Positions 43,151 through 53,143 of a DNA stretch of 64,000 bases are shown here, one piece after another (the stretch's first letter is position 1; each line of letters starts with the position of its first letter). Under the pieces are notes generated by a model. It saw only the letters and a list, made by a program, of their open reading frames with translations, did no database searches and was not told where the DNA came from. Origin of the DNA: Isochrysis galbana (Eukaryota; Haptophyta; Isochrysidales; Isochrysidaceae); assembly GCA_018136815.1 (NCBI GenBank), contig CM030941.1:1053582-1117581 (forward strand), read 5' to 3'. The position numbers were made by a program, and so were the translations under genes.

Positions 43151-44013
43151 ATGCTGACCATCGCATTGCTCGCCGCTCCCGCGCTCCAACTCCCGGCTCG
43201 AGGATCTGCGATCGGCGCCTCGCCCAGCTCCGCTATGGTGCCTGTCCCCCAGCTCTCGCGCCGCAGCGTGCTGGAGACCGGTACCGCGGCACTCCTTGCC
43301 ACGTATACTGCCCCGGCGTTTGCGGAGGAGACGTTCAACCGCATGAGTGGTGTGCTTGAGCCGTTCACCGACGTGCAGAAAGGCTACAAACTGTATAAGC
43401 CCGTGGCCTGGAATCAGGTTCGCACGATCCAACGTCATCGGATCTTGCCGCCCCGTCCCCCAGTTCCCCCAAATTATCTCAGCCTGCCTCTCACTCCTCC
43501 TCCTCACAATACATACCTCCCCTCACCCCACAGTTCGACACAGACCCCGGCGTTTACGATATCAAGTGGCAAGACCTCATCGAACCCTTTGAAACTGTCC
43601 AGGTGAGACTGCGGTAGGAGTGACTCTCGTTTTTGAGGCGAGGCCGCTATCTGGTTTGGACCTTGTCAGTGCACACACACACACGCTTGCCGTCCCCCCC
43701 CCCCCCAAAGGTGAGCACATCCCCGGTGTCGACTGCCACCTCCGTGACAGCCCTGGGTGAACTGAACGAGGTGGCCGCCAAATTCGCCAAAAGCCGTGGG
43801 GCCGAGGTGCTATCTGCCTCGACCCGCGAAGCTGATGGCTCCCTTTGCTATACATTTGAGTTTAAGGGTGAGAAGTATCATGAGTACCTTCTTCTCACCA
43901 TCAACCGCGGCAAGCTTTACCGTCTCACGACTGTCGCTTCGAATAAGCGCTGGCCCAAGCGCGCGGAGATGTACAAGAATATTGTGCTCTCCTTTGTTCC
44001 CAAGGGGTTTTAG
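43151..44013 (+). CDS. PSBP: Photosystem II oxygen-evolving complex protein PsbP
   Basis: Lumenal extrinsic subunit that stabilises the Mn/Ca/Cl cluster of photosystem II. Three exons (43151-43417, 43534-43602, 43711-44013; introns 116 and 108 bp, phase 0) give 212 aa. The N-terminus is bipartite: a hydrophobic signal peptide ('MLTIALLAAPAL'), a short Ser/Pro stretch, then a twin-arginine thylakoid signal ('SRRSVLETGTAALLATYTAPAFA') cleaved before EETFNR. The mature domain shows 'GYKLYKPVAWNQFDTDPGVYDIKWQDLI' (in parts), 'VSTSPVS', 'YTFEFKGEKYHEYLLLTINRGKLYRLT' (in parts) and 'WPKR'. The signal peptide before the Tat signal points to a plastid with extra membranes. Complete. Confidence 0.95.
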
Positions 44014-44555
44014 TTCCCCCGGCATGATTTTGGTTCGCCCCTTGTGGGTGGGCGGCTATTGTTTGGAAGACGAGGACTCAAGTGGTCTTGGCTTAGGCCA
44101 TCATCTTCTAGCTGCTGGCAAACGCCATTACAAACAAAAGATGCGACATCGCCGGGCTCGAAGAAGGCCGGTAATTGATACTGGTATGATGCTGGTATGG
44201 GACATGAACCATTAGAGCGGTGCCAAGGGGTGTGCGCGGTCGGCCAAGCGCACAAGCCTAGACACCGCACACCACACAACCATCCACGTGATTGATTTTT
44301 TTTCGCACTCAACTTCAACTACATAGATACAACCTATTGTATTTGAAGTTTCGCCCTAGCGAGTGAGACAACAACACGTTGACCGGCCAACACAGTGGAC
44401 ACTGGCACATTTACACATTTACGCCCACGATACACGATACGCAAACGCAACCAAACATGCGGACACCAACAAAGCGGAAGCGAGCGACACAAACCAGAGA
44501 AAGCCAAGCTGACGAACACCAGGAAGGGCGGTCAAACAGGGGGTTTTAAGTATGA
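44014..44555. other. Intergenic downstream of PSBP
   Basis: Short unsupported frames on both strands only. No repeat recognised. Confidence 0.3.
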
Positions 44556-44559
44556 ATAA

Positions 44560-44950
44560 GGGTGGGGCTGCATTTTTGACCGTGGCGCGATGCCCAGTAA
44601 AAAACCTCCAGCCTCCAGGGGTCCCACCCCAGAACACCGAAAAGTCGCGTTCCGTCAAAAGAGGGGCGAGTACGGGTTCTTCACAGATAGCTTGCTTGAG
44701 ATCTTCGATAGCCTGGCGACAGGCTTCTGTTTGCGACTCGACCGGGACATCGCACCCTTTCCGCGTGAGAGCGGTTAACGGCGCTGCACGGATCGCAAAA
44801 CGACGTATAAAACGGCGGTAGTACGAGCACAGTCCAAGGAAAGAACGGACGGCTTCGATCGAGTTGATTTGGGTAGGGTCGATTTTCCAGACGGCTCCCA
44901 CTTTCTTGGGATCCATCCGAAGACCTTCACGCGAAACAACGTGGCGTCTC
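44560..44950 (-). mobile_element. Ty3/gypsy reverse-transcriptase fragment
   Basis: Fossil fragment. The minus-strand translation ('SREGLRMDPKKV', 'SFLGLCSYYRRFIRRFA', 'AAPLTALTRKG') matches the same part of the gypsy pol at about 9080-9370, so it is a relative of that family. Only the RT C-terminal part remains. The upstream side is replaced by G-rich tandem repeats. Confidence 0.85.
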
Positions 44951-45440
44951 GGCGCGCGGAGGGGGGGGGAACGGCGGAGGAGGGGAAGGAAATCTACGGA
45001 GGGGGGGAAGGGCCGCCGTCTCGGCGCGCGGAAGGGGGGGAAGGGCCGCCGTCTCGGCGCGCGGAGGGGGGGGGGAACAGCGGAGGGGAAGGGGAGGAGC
45101 GGAGGGGGGGGAAGGGGAGCAGAGGAGGGAGGGGGGGAGAAACTGCCGAGGGGTGGAGATCCCAACACTGACCCAATTCTCCCTCACATTGACGTATTTT
45201 TCCCGGCCTGGCCCAGGAAAATCAGGGAACGGAGGGAGGGGAGGGAGGAGAGCTGCGGAAGGGGGGGGGACTGCCGAGGGGGGTGAATCACCACACTGAC
45301 CCAATCCTCCCTCACATTCACGTATTTTTCCCGGCCTGGCCCGGGAAAATCAGGGAACGGAGGGAGGGGAGGGAAGAGAACTGCAGAAGGGTGGGGGAAA
45401 CTGCAGAGGGGAGGGGAAACTGCAGAAGGGAGGGGGGCCC
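44940..45440. repeat. G-rich tandem repeats
   Basis: Three units beginning GTCTCGGCGCGCGGA followed by G runs (44945-45080), then two copies of a unit of about 126 bp starting CACTGACCCAAT (45166 and 45292), each containing an imperfect palindrome around TTTTTCCCGGCC. Three short CTGCAGA-GGG units follow at 45380-45435. No coding. Confidence 0.75.
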
Positions 45441-45988
45441 CGTTCTGTTACCTGCATTTCTTACCTTAAACGCGTGGACAATTACCGTAACGGTAAAAGT
45501 AAAACTCAAATCTTCGAATTTTGAGACGAAATCGGCGAACCAGGATCTGAGCCCAGGGAGAATCCGAATCTGCACGCCTTGAGTGACCAAGACGAACATA
45601 GAAGACGATATATAACGACAAAGGCACGTACCCATGCCGAAATATTCATGCCAGGAGGCCTGAATACAACAGGGACGGAGAGAGAGGGGAACTTGAAGGG
45701 CGATGGAAATAGTGAGGCAGCAAGTGCCATGCCTAGTATAGGTGTTAGCCCCGAATCTTCATAGTAGTATGATTTTTAAGAAGGGTTGTCCTCCCCAGCA
45801 GGATTGTGCTCGCCGAATCGCGCCTACCTCATCTTGAGGCTAGCAATCTAACAGGATGGTATTGGTCAAGCTCCAGCTTGCAGAGAGTTCAGCAGCGGTG
45901 TCTGAAGGTGCAATGATTCACCACACATGGCATGGCAGCATGTCATATTCCAAGAATCCATGGACCATTTGCCACATGCAAGGTGCAG
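45441..45988. other. Intergenic, no gene recognised
   Basis: Only short frames; probably includes the 3' UTR of the NYN-like gene. Confidence 0.3.
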
Positions 45989-46774
45989 TCATTCGGCTGT
46001 AGGGCTTAGGCCAACGTCTTCATCCATCGAATGTAGCCAATTGAAGAGCTGTGCCCTTCCTAAGACCACGGCTGGCGAATTTGCCATGGCTCGCCGGCGG
46101 AGTCCACGATCGTCCGTGACTAAGATCAATGCCGGCTGCTCCAAAGCGCGGAAGGTGATGACGCCTGGCCCAAGTTTTTGCAACCCTCTCAAGAGGTTGA
46201 CTGAGCGTTCGCGTTGGGCTTCGTTGAAGGCAATGAGGTGGGAGGTGTCCCCAAGCCTCGGTAGTCCGCATGACTTCAGAAAAGCCTCGCGGCGCTGGCG
46301 CTCTGCCTTACCGGGCACCGCGCGCTGCCGAGTAGCAGCAATGATTGGTCGCGGCAGGCTGCCGTGGTCAACTAGCTGTATAGCATCATGCGCGCTCAAG
46401 GGCCTGGGCACTTGCGCGCAGGGCGACAATGCAGCTGTCTCCACTAACATGTTCATCAAGCGATCGTCTGCACTTTCAAACTTTCGAGTAAAATGGATCC
46501 TAGGTGACCCACCGTCGGTATCGTCCCACACACCGTCGTAGAAGGCCCCTTGGTACGCGGCCCCGTCATAGACTGCAGTGACTACCGAACTGCCAAAGTC
46601 CTCCCCACAAAGCGTGGGAAGGACCATCTGCGAGAGTGCAGCAAGCCGGCGTGGTAGATCGTGGCACTCAATGCTCGTGACAATCGGGCGTGGAGGGACT
46701 GAGTTGAGTAGCTCAAAGTTGAGCTGCAGGTTGCATGCGTCAAGCAGCACGGCACCAATTCGCATCGCAACCAC
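45989..46774 (-). CDS. NYN/PIN-like domain protein
   Basis: 261 aa, no intron. The arrangement of acidic residues fits a NYN (YacP-like) or PIN ribonuclease fold: 'AVLLDACNLQLNF' near the N-terminus (first Asp), 'SADDRLMNMLVE' in the middle (paired Asp) and 'LILVTDDRGLRRRA' near the C-terminus (third acidic pair), followed by the closing 'FNWL' helix. PIN/NYN domains cut RNA using Mg-bound acidic residues; the RNase role is inferred. A basic segment ('RQRAVPGKAERQRREAFL') separates motifs 2 and 3. Met4 (MRIGAVLL) is the more natural start. It is divergent from the coiled-coil gene at 47223. Confidence 0.6.
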   Translation of the reverse strand: MVAMRIGAVLLDACNLQLNFELLNSVPPRPIVTSIECHDLPRRLAALSQMVLPTLCGEDFGSSVVTAVYDGAAYQGAFYDGVWDDTDGGSPRIHFTRKFESADDRLMNMLVETAALSPCAQVPRPLSAHDAIQLVDHGSLPRPIIAATRQRAVPGKAERQRREAFLKSCGLPRLGDTSHLIAFNEAQRERSVNLLRGLQKLGPGVITFRALEQPALILVTDDRGLRRRAMANSPAVVLGRAQLFNWLHSMDEDVGLSPTAE

Positions 46775-47222
46775 TCTTTTATCTCAGAGAGAGAGGGGTG
46801 AAGGGGTTTTGAGAGGGAGGCAAGGACGGAGGCAGCGAGCGATCGAGCGAGTGACGCAGTAACGGAGTGAGTGAGTGTAAGAGGGAGGGAGGGAGAGAAG
46901 AAAGGTGGACTAAGCTTACACACGAGGAGGGTGGACGACCACGGGTAGGGAGGCTCAAGGGAGTAAGTGCGAGACCGCCCGGCACCTAACATTTACTAGT
47001 ACTCCACAAATATAGTACTCTACAGCTTTAGCTCTATTCTAGAGAGCACGGGCTCGAGAGGGGCTACGTTCTCCGCTCCACCGTAGCCCTAGAGTAGAGT
47101 AAAGAGTAAAGAGTGAAGCAAAGGTAAAGAGTAAAGCTTGGCGAATGCGGAACCAAAATAAATAACGGTCGTGTTCGGTGAAGGGGGGGGGGGGCAGGAG
47201 GGGGAGGGGGTCCGGGTGAAGG
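46775..47222. promoter_or_regulatory. Shared intergenic region of a divergent gene pair
   Basis: 450 bp between the NYN-like gene (-) and the 840-aa coiled-coil gene (+). GAGAGG/AGGGAGG tracts lie on the NYN side, CTCTAGAG-type palindromes near 47030-47045, and AGTAAAGAGT repeats at 47098-47136. It may act as a bidirectional promoter; no core element assigned. Confidence 0.35.
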
Positions 47223-49745
47223 ATGGCGCTCCCACTCGCTCGCGTCGAGTCGACAAGTGAGGTGCCTGTTGAGGAAGTGGACGAGGAGGTCGCCCCACAC
47301 CTAAGCGATGGTGAGGCGGAGCAACCGGACGAGGAGCCGATGGCGAACGAGGAGGCGGAGTGGCAACCGATGGACGAGGCCGAACGGCAGAGGAGGACCA
47401 TCGAGCAGCTGCGCGAGCGTATGGCGCGCATGGGCATCGACCGTGTCGAAACTGAGTCGCAGGTCATTGCACACATGCGGGAGGACCTCAACGCACTCAA
47501 GGATCGCGTCTTGCACGCCTCGGCCATCCAGAGAAGGAGGCAATGGAACGAGGCGTCCACTGCTGATGCTGCCACAGCAACCGCTGGGAGGCAGACAACT
47601 CCCAAGGAGGCTAGCATGGAGACCGAGCCCTCTCATGTGCGGGCCGGGGTGCGTACAGATAGGGCTGTCCTCAAAACCAATGCAGCTGGGGCCTCAGATG
47701 CGCCGGCAGCCGTCGCGGCTCATACGGCGCCAGCCGCCACGGGTGGGGAGGATGCACAGAAGATTGCTAAAGCTGCTCAACGTTCGGCAAGCGCGGACAG
47801 GAAGGCTGATAACCGGGAATCTGCCAAAGCAGCTGCACAACGACTGGTGGTGGACCAGGAGTCTACGACGAGAACTATCTCAGCCGCGCAGCGTGCAGCA
47901 ACCGTGAGGGTGAGAGCCATCGCCGAGGCGACTGCCAAGGCGCAAGCAGCGCAAGCTGCTGCTGCCGCCGCCGCTGTGGAAGCGGCTGCAGCCAAGGCAG
48001 ACCTTGAGGCTGCTCGTCATGCCGCAGCTGAGCGCCTGCGCTTGAAAAGAGAGAGGGATAGGAAGGAGATTGAGGCAGCGGAGGCTGAAGAGACCGCGCG
48101 TGCCGAGGCGGCAAAGGGGAAAGAGGCGGAGGCCCTTCGCAACGCAGCAGAACGGCTGCGGGTGGAGAAGGAGAAGAAGGAGGACGCAGTGATTGTCGAG
48201 AAGGTGAAAGTGATGAGCAAAGCGCAGGTCCAACGAGCGGCGGAGGAGTCGGTGAAGTCCTTAATGGCACGGCATCAGGCTGAGGAAAAGGAGTCACTCA
48301 ATGCTGAGGAGAAGGAAGACAGTGAGGCGGAGAGGCTGTATGCCGAGGCAGATAACAGGGCAACTAGACAAGTGGAAGCTCAGCTCACCAACATGCTAAA
48401 GGAGGTCAGGGATCTTGAGGTCATGAGGCTCACCGCCATTGACGACGAGCTGGATGAGCCTGTGGCGGTTGGATCAGACCTTCAAGTGGTGCCGCTGTCG
48501 CGACAGAAGAATGTGCTGCGGCGTGGTAGTATCATGTCGGTGGCTTCTGAACTACCGGCATTGAACGGCCATGTCGACAGGATGTCGCAGCACTCGGTTG
48601 ATGGGCCGAGCGAGCAAGATGCTTCTCGTGTTCTTAGCGGTGCTAGCGATGGTGCTGCTGGCTCATGTCCGGGCTTGGTGGACCAAGGTGAAGACGGCTC
48701 CACGTCAGCAGATCAAGCTACCGAGCCAGAAGATCTCATGGCTCCCATCTTGGAGCAGCTCAAACATCTTGAGTCTACTTGGGAGGAATGGGCGGGACCA
48801 GATGGAGCCACAATGTTGAGTGCGGCATCGTCGGATCTCCGCAACTGGGCTTGCTGGTGCGAGAAGTCTGGTCTCGGCGAGACTCTAGGATCGTTGCACA
48901 CACCCGCGTCGTCCGTCAGCGATACCATCGCCAACTCGGTCTCCCTCCTCGAGCGTGCGCTCTCCCTTCCCTATGAGCCATGGGAGAAGCTCGCCAAGCG
49001 AGTCAAGCCGTGGCAGGCCATGCCTGGCTCGACTGCCGCAGTCAATTTGCAAGCCTTGCGGTCGTATCGCCAAACGCAGATTGAACTTATTGCTGCACGT
49101 ATGAACCCGCCGGATCGTCCGAAGTTGCCCCCAGTCCCTGCGGCCGTGGCAGCGGCACGGCGCACTCGTGAGGAGATGGCCAGGCCATCTTGTCGCACAG
49201 CAGCTTCCAAGGTCAAGCAGACCAAAAGCATGCGTCGCTCGGATACTACTGGATCAATTCACAGCCGTGGATCAGACGGCCCATCTGCGGCACCGGCGCA
49301 TCCAGAGCAGCGTTCAGGCCGTCGGAGCAACGGGGCTATTTTGTCGGCAGGAGCATGCGCCTTGGAACGACCGACGGCTGGGGGGTGGGATAGCTCACTA
49401 CTTCCCTCAGATGCTTGCGCTTGGAGCTCCGACACATCATATAGAACGGCCCGGCCCGGCGGCACAGGAAGCGCAGGAAGGGAACGTGCCGGGAGCGGTG
49501 GGAACGAGCGCACCCCCGCTGTCTCTATGAACCGCGTGGGGAGCGGCGCGAGCGAGCGGGCGAGCGAGCCTGTTATGAGCGCTTTGGCAACACTTGAAGA
49601 CCCCCCTAGACGAAAGGCGCGTCCAGATGCGCCCATCTCTGCTCCATCCAAAGACAAGCGCAGCAAAGCACAGATTCTAGCCGCAAATGAAGCTGCGAGA
49701 GCGCGTGTAGTTGCGACAGCAATCCTGTGGTCATCGAAAAGCTAG
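47223..49745 (+). CDS. Coiled-coil protein (840 aa)
   Basis: One open frame of 840 codons. Residues about 1-100 are acidic with a coiled-coil start. Residues about 170-420 form a long Ala/Glu/Arg/Lys helix ('AAQRAATVRVRAIAEATAKAQAAQ', 'AAAERLRLKRERDRKEIEAAEAEE', in parts) resembling MAP7- or trichohyalin-type rods. Residues 490-640 are more globular ('LEQLKHLESTWEEWAGPDG', 'SLLERALSLPYEPWEKLAKRVKPW'), with Trp-containing segments that look conserved. The last 180 are basic, Ser/Arg-rich and probably disordered. No enzyme domain. The start at 47223 follows a G run and is the first Met. Confidence 0.7.
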   Translation: MALPLARVESTSEVPVEEVDEEVAPHLSDGEAEQPDEEPMANEEAEWQPMDEAERQRRTIEQLRERMARMGIDRVETESQVIAHMREDLNALKDRVLHASAIQRRRQWNEASTADAATATAGRQTTPKEASMETEPSHVRAGVRTDRAVLKTNAAGASDAPAAVAAHTAPAATGGEDAQKIAKAAQRSASADRKADNRESAKAAAQRLVVDQESTTRTISAAQRAATVRVRAIAEATAKAQAAQAAAAAAAVEAAAAKADLEAARHAAAERLRLKRERDRKEIEAAEAEETARAEAAKGKEAEALRNAAERLRVEKEKKEDAVIVEKVKVMSKAQVQRAAEESVKSLMARHQAEEKESLNAEEKEDSEAERLYAEADNRATRQVEAQLTNMLKEVRDLEVMRLTAIDDELDEPVAVGSDLQVVPLSRQKNVLRRGSIMSVASELPALNGHVDRMSQHSVDGPSEQDASRVLSGASDGAAGSCPGLVDQGEDGSTSADQATEPEDLMAPILEQLKHLESTWEEWAGPDGATMLSAASSDLRNWACWCEKSGLGETLGSLHTPASSVSDTIANSVSLLERALSLPYEPWEKLAKRVKPWQAMPGSTAAVNLQALRSYRQTQIELIAARMNPPDRPKLPPVPAAVAAARRTREEMARPSCRTAASKVKQTKSMRRSDTTGSIHSRGSDGPSAAPAHPEQRSGRRSNGAILSAGACALERPTAGGWDSSLLPSDACAWSSDTSYRTARPGGTGSAGRERAGSGGNERTPAVSMNRVGSGASERASEPVMSALATLEDPPRRKARPDAPISAPSKDKRSKAQILAANEAARARVVATAILWSSKS

Positions 49746-50611
49746 AGCTGGCAACCGATGTTTCACCAAGGGGTGCTCTATGAGGACGAGCACACTGCAA
49801 CATTTCTTCTAGGGACGCTCAATCACGCCCGCGCGACACAGGCGTCTGGTGTCCCCGACTGGTAAGCACTAGGAACAAGAAATGCCTACAGTGGGAACAA
49901 GAAATGCCTACAGTGGGCACGATCTTTTGGAAGTAAGACCACGAGGTGCGCGACCGTCGAGAGCGAGGGTTGCAATGCTTGCGCGTGAGCGCTATGAGCA
50001 CGAGTTGGCCGATGCTCGTGCTTTTGTTGCTCATCGGCCATCCTCATCACTTGCGTCATCGGAGTTCTTGTTATCGCTCTCGTGTATATGTGGGGGGGAG
50101 GGGGGAACTTGAACTATAAATCACGGGGCCACGGCAAGGAGCATAGGCACGGGGAGGGGGGTGGGAGCGGTTCGAGAGGGCTACTAGGGTGAGGTTCAGG
50201 CCTAGTTCAGGCTTAGACTTTGGAAAGTAGCAATTGCCATTGTCATGGATAAAGGGAGCCTCATCATGCCGCACGCTCTACCTTTAGAGCGTGCCCCCTT
50301 TCCCGCGCCCTGCCTCCTTCCCCTCTGGCCCCCGCAGCGCGCTCTGTCTTTAGAGCGTGTCTCCCCCACACCCCGTTCCTCCCCTCTCCTCCCGCCCCAA
50401 GTTTCCGCGCACACGACTCACAGCCGGGATCCGTCCCTTCCGTTCTCTCGTATCTTCGCGGCGTTCCCTTGTTCCCTTGGCCAGAGAGGGTCGGAGGGTT
50501 GCTCCGCGTTCGCCTTTTCCCCCCGCTCCTCCAGCGCCCGCTCCCTTCCCATTGGCCATTAGTTGCCCCCTTGTTCCTATGGTTTCCGAGTGTATTCCCT
50601 TGTCGCCCTGG
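49746..50611. other. Intergenic with a 22-bp duplication and two twin hairpins
   Basis: GGAACAAGAAATGCCTACAGT is tandemly duplicated at 49869-49913. Two related hairpins lie at 50273-50292 (ACGCTCTA-CCTT-TAGAGCGT) and 50340-50357 (CGCTCT-GTCTTT-AGAGCG), just upstream of the C1 head, and may belong to the structured element. No gene recognised. Confidence 0.45.
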
Positions 50612-51085
50612 CAACTAAGTTTATACTTGGTTGACCCATCGGGGGGCACGAGCCCCCCCCTCTCTCCACTCCTCCCCTGCCATGGGGGAGGAACCACCCA
50701 TCCTCCTGGCACGCCTGATGGCTTGCCAGGAGGCCACTGCCCTACCGACCCACTCCCTTCCCCACAGGCTCGCCCCATTCGCCCATCCTGGCCCCTCGTG
50801 ACCAGCCCATCGCTCCAACCCCCCCTCCCCCCCTGGTCGACAAGCAGACAGGTGCAGATTGGGGGCCCCAAAGGCTCGGGAGCGCCAGCGAGGGAGAGGC
50901 AGGGGAGGCCAGGGCCCAACCCCAGCCTCCTCTGCCCCCTGAACTGGCCTCCAGGAGCCTCTAGGGGCCGCCAGAGGGCAGCTGGAGGCCTGCCGCAGGC
51001 GCGCCATCGCGCGTGCCGCAGGAGAGGGGAGAGAGAGCGCGGAGAAGGGGGTGGGCGGAGCTCTCGCTCCGCCCACCGAAAATCG
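50612..51085 (+). repeat. C-family structured head, copy C1
   Basis: About 475 bp, nearly the inverted match of 54913-54440. Sense strand: head hairpin 50612-50633 (CAACTAAGT-TTAT-ACTTGGTTG, one G-T pair), GC hairpin 50641-50658, third stem 50702-50711/50724-50733 (CCTCCTGGCA/TGCCAGGAGG), a GC-rich body with further stems, and a terminal 12-bp hairpin at 51050-51077. Followed directly by K2. Confidence 0.85.
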
Positions 51086-52252
51086 GTAAGTGCCTCGAGC
51101 CATGCGCGGGATGAGTGGAGGGATCCCTCCAGAGGAGTATCTCCTCACCCTGGAAAGACTCGGGCTTGGACCTGCCCTCCATGGGCTCCGGCGGCGATGG
51201 TGGAGATGATGGTGGGGGGACCGCAGAGAGATCAGGAGGCGAGGGAAGGGAGGGCATCATCTCCTCCTGTGAAGGTGGTGGTGGATGCCCATCCGGAGAG
51301 GAGGAAGGAGGCAGGGCAGGCAAGGTGCCCGACTCTGCAGAGGTGGGGAAGACCCCCATTGAGACGTCCAGCGTGGGACGCACCGGAAAGGATTCTACAC
51401 CTGACGAATTGGCAAGGCCCATAGGGCCTGAGGGCAATGAGGAGGGTGGCAAGCCGGCGGCAGGCGCGGCTGAAGAGACGACTTCGGAGACGCTGACGGG
51501 CTGAAGCCCGTCAGCAGAGGACAGAGGAAGGCGGGCAGGCGGGCTTGAGCGAGGGCGAGGACGGCGGCGAGGGCGACATCGAGCGAGTGGCGAGAGGCGA
51601 GGGTGAATGTGAGGAGGGCTGTGATGGCAGGGGCTGGCGAGGAGAGGCGAGGCTGTAGGATATGAGTGTTACGAGAGCGAGAACGACGAGAGCGAGAGCG
51701 ACGAATGACGACCGACGACAAGACGACGGACAGAGACACCCAGGAAAACACCCCGACTCTCGCCCCACGACTTTCTCACATAACTCGACTGAAACCAAAC
51801 CCAAACACTCCGGCCAGACGACGACGGACGACGATCAGAAGGCGATCTGTCGGCGATCCCGTCTGGAAGGGGAATCGCACCATAACGTAAACGAGGGGCA
51901 ATCCTGCCGCACAAGATTCCAAAAGACTTACCGAATAAGACGAGAGAAGTGCGGTGTGCCTAAGGGGGAGATGCGATGAGATTGCAAATTAAACCTGATT
52001 GCAATCACTGCAGTAGATAGAGAAACGCGGAGAAGATAGCGAATTAAACCTATTTGCGAGGCGCCTAGGAGGGAGAAGGGTGCGGAAACTTCCTTCTCTT
52101 TCGAGAGAAAGAGAGAGAACGCTCCACAACCCAAGACCCTATGCGTCCAAGCGAAGCTTTTTGACCGAGAACGAGAACGAGAGAATTATAACGATAAATG
52201 CCGAACGACGAAGAGGAGCCTAACCAGTGTCGATTCGCGAATGCGACAGCCT
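51086..52252 (+). repeat. K-tail element, copy K2
   Basis: 51115-51504 is an acidic Gly/Glu-rich frame whose last 33 codons ('PIGPEGNEEG', 'AAGAAEET') match the end of the K1 ORF. Both end LTG-stop inside a CTGACGGGC/GCCCGTCAG hairpin (51494-51515). The 740-bp tail continues to 52252, where the match to K1 stops at a TGTCG..CGACA inverted repeat. Here the head is C1 rather than a MERA head. Confidence 0.7.
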
Positions 52253-53143
52253 CGGACCAGCCCAAATATGTATAAATATGTGTAAATATGTATTTCCGGG
52301 CCGACATGCCCAAATTTCAAGTTGATATTTCAAGAAATATCTGCCAGGCCCTAGTCCCGGAATCCCGCCATGCCTGACGAGCCAGGTGTCCGAGTGCTAC
52401 CGGGGGGAGGGGGCACTGCCCCCTCCCCTCGATATGCACCGACCCCGCGCACCCCAGCACGTCCTCTCCTCGAGTCCACGCTGGGGGAAAACCCCTTTCG
52501 GGTAAAAACAACGCAGGGGGGGGGGGGGGGCACTCGTGAATGGGAGCCCAGAAGCGCTAATCTCTCTCGCCGAGGCGAGTGGCCGCGGCGAGCCGCGGCC
52601 CTTCCCTCCTGGTTCTGGTGCCCCCGTCTTCTCTTACCCAAACGGGGCGAGAAGACACGTAAACGCCGGAGGGGGGAGCTGCCACTCCCCCCTCCCCTCC
52701 CTCTCCCCTCTTCCTCCCTCTCTTCCCTGCGGCGGGGGCCCATGGCGCGCGCCTGCGGCCCCTCTTCAGGTCCCCGAGAGGCCAGCAGGGGCCTGGGAGC
52801 ACAGCTCAGGGGGCAGGTGAGGCTGGGGCATGGCCCTGGCCCCTCCTGCCTCTCCCTCGCTGGCTCTCGAGCCCCTGGCGGTCGACAGGAGCTGGCTGGG
52901 GGCTCCTGATCAGGGGGGCCCAGGGGGAGGAGGGGTTGGTCAGAGCGAGAAGCAGGCCAACGCGGGCCAGGGCGTGCGATCTGTGCCCGACTCTCAGGGA
53001 GAGTCTGGGCAGTCTGGGTGAGTCCCCCCTACATGCCAAGAGGCAGCGCAGGGGGGTGGATGGTTCTCGCCCCCCATGAGGGGAGTCGAGAGAGTGGGGG
53101 GGGGCGCGAGGCCCCCCTCCATGGCGACCAATCATAAGATTAG
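52253..53143 (-). repeat. B2-A2 composite structured element
   Basis: Sense strand is minus: head hairpin (53143-53128; CTAATC-TTAT-GATTGG), B body (to 52765), then a GC-rich link and the A tail (52625-52436). The 3' side has CCCCCTCCCC/GGGGAGGGGG stems and the 22-bp match to 23.79 kb (52353-52374). Compare B1 (head only) and A1 (tail only). Confidence 0.75.

Noticed and set aside
50357-51424. 355-codon plus-strand Pro/Ser-rich ORF across C1
   Set aside because: It starts upstream of the element, crosses the head hairpin and changes to unrelated sequence; the other C copy does not keep the same full frame. Treated as non-coding structured repeat.
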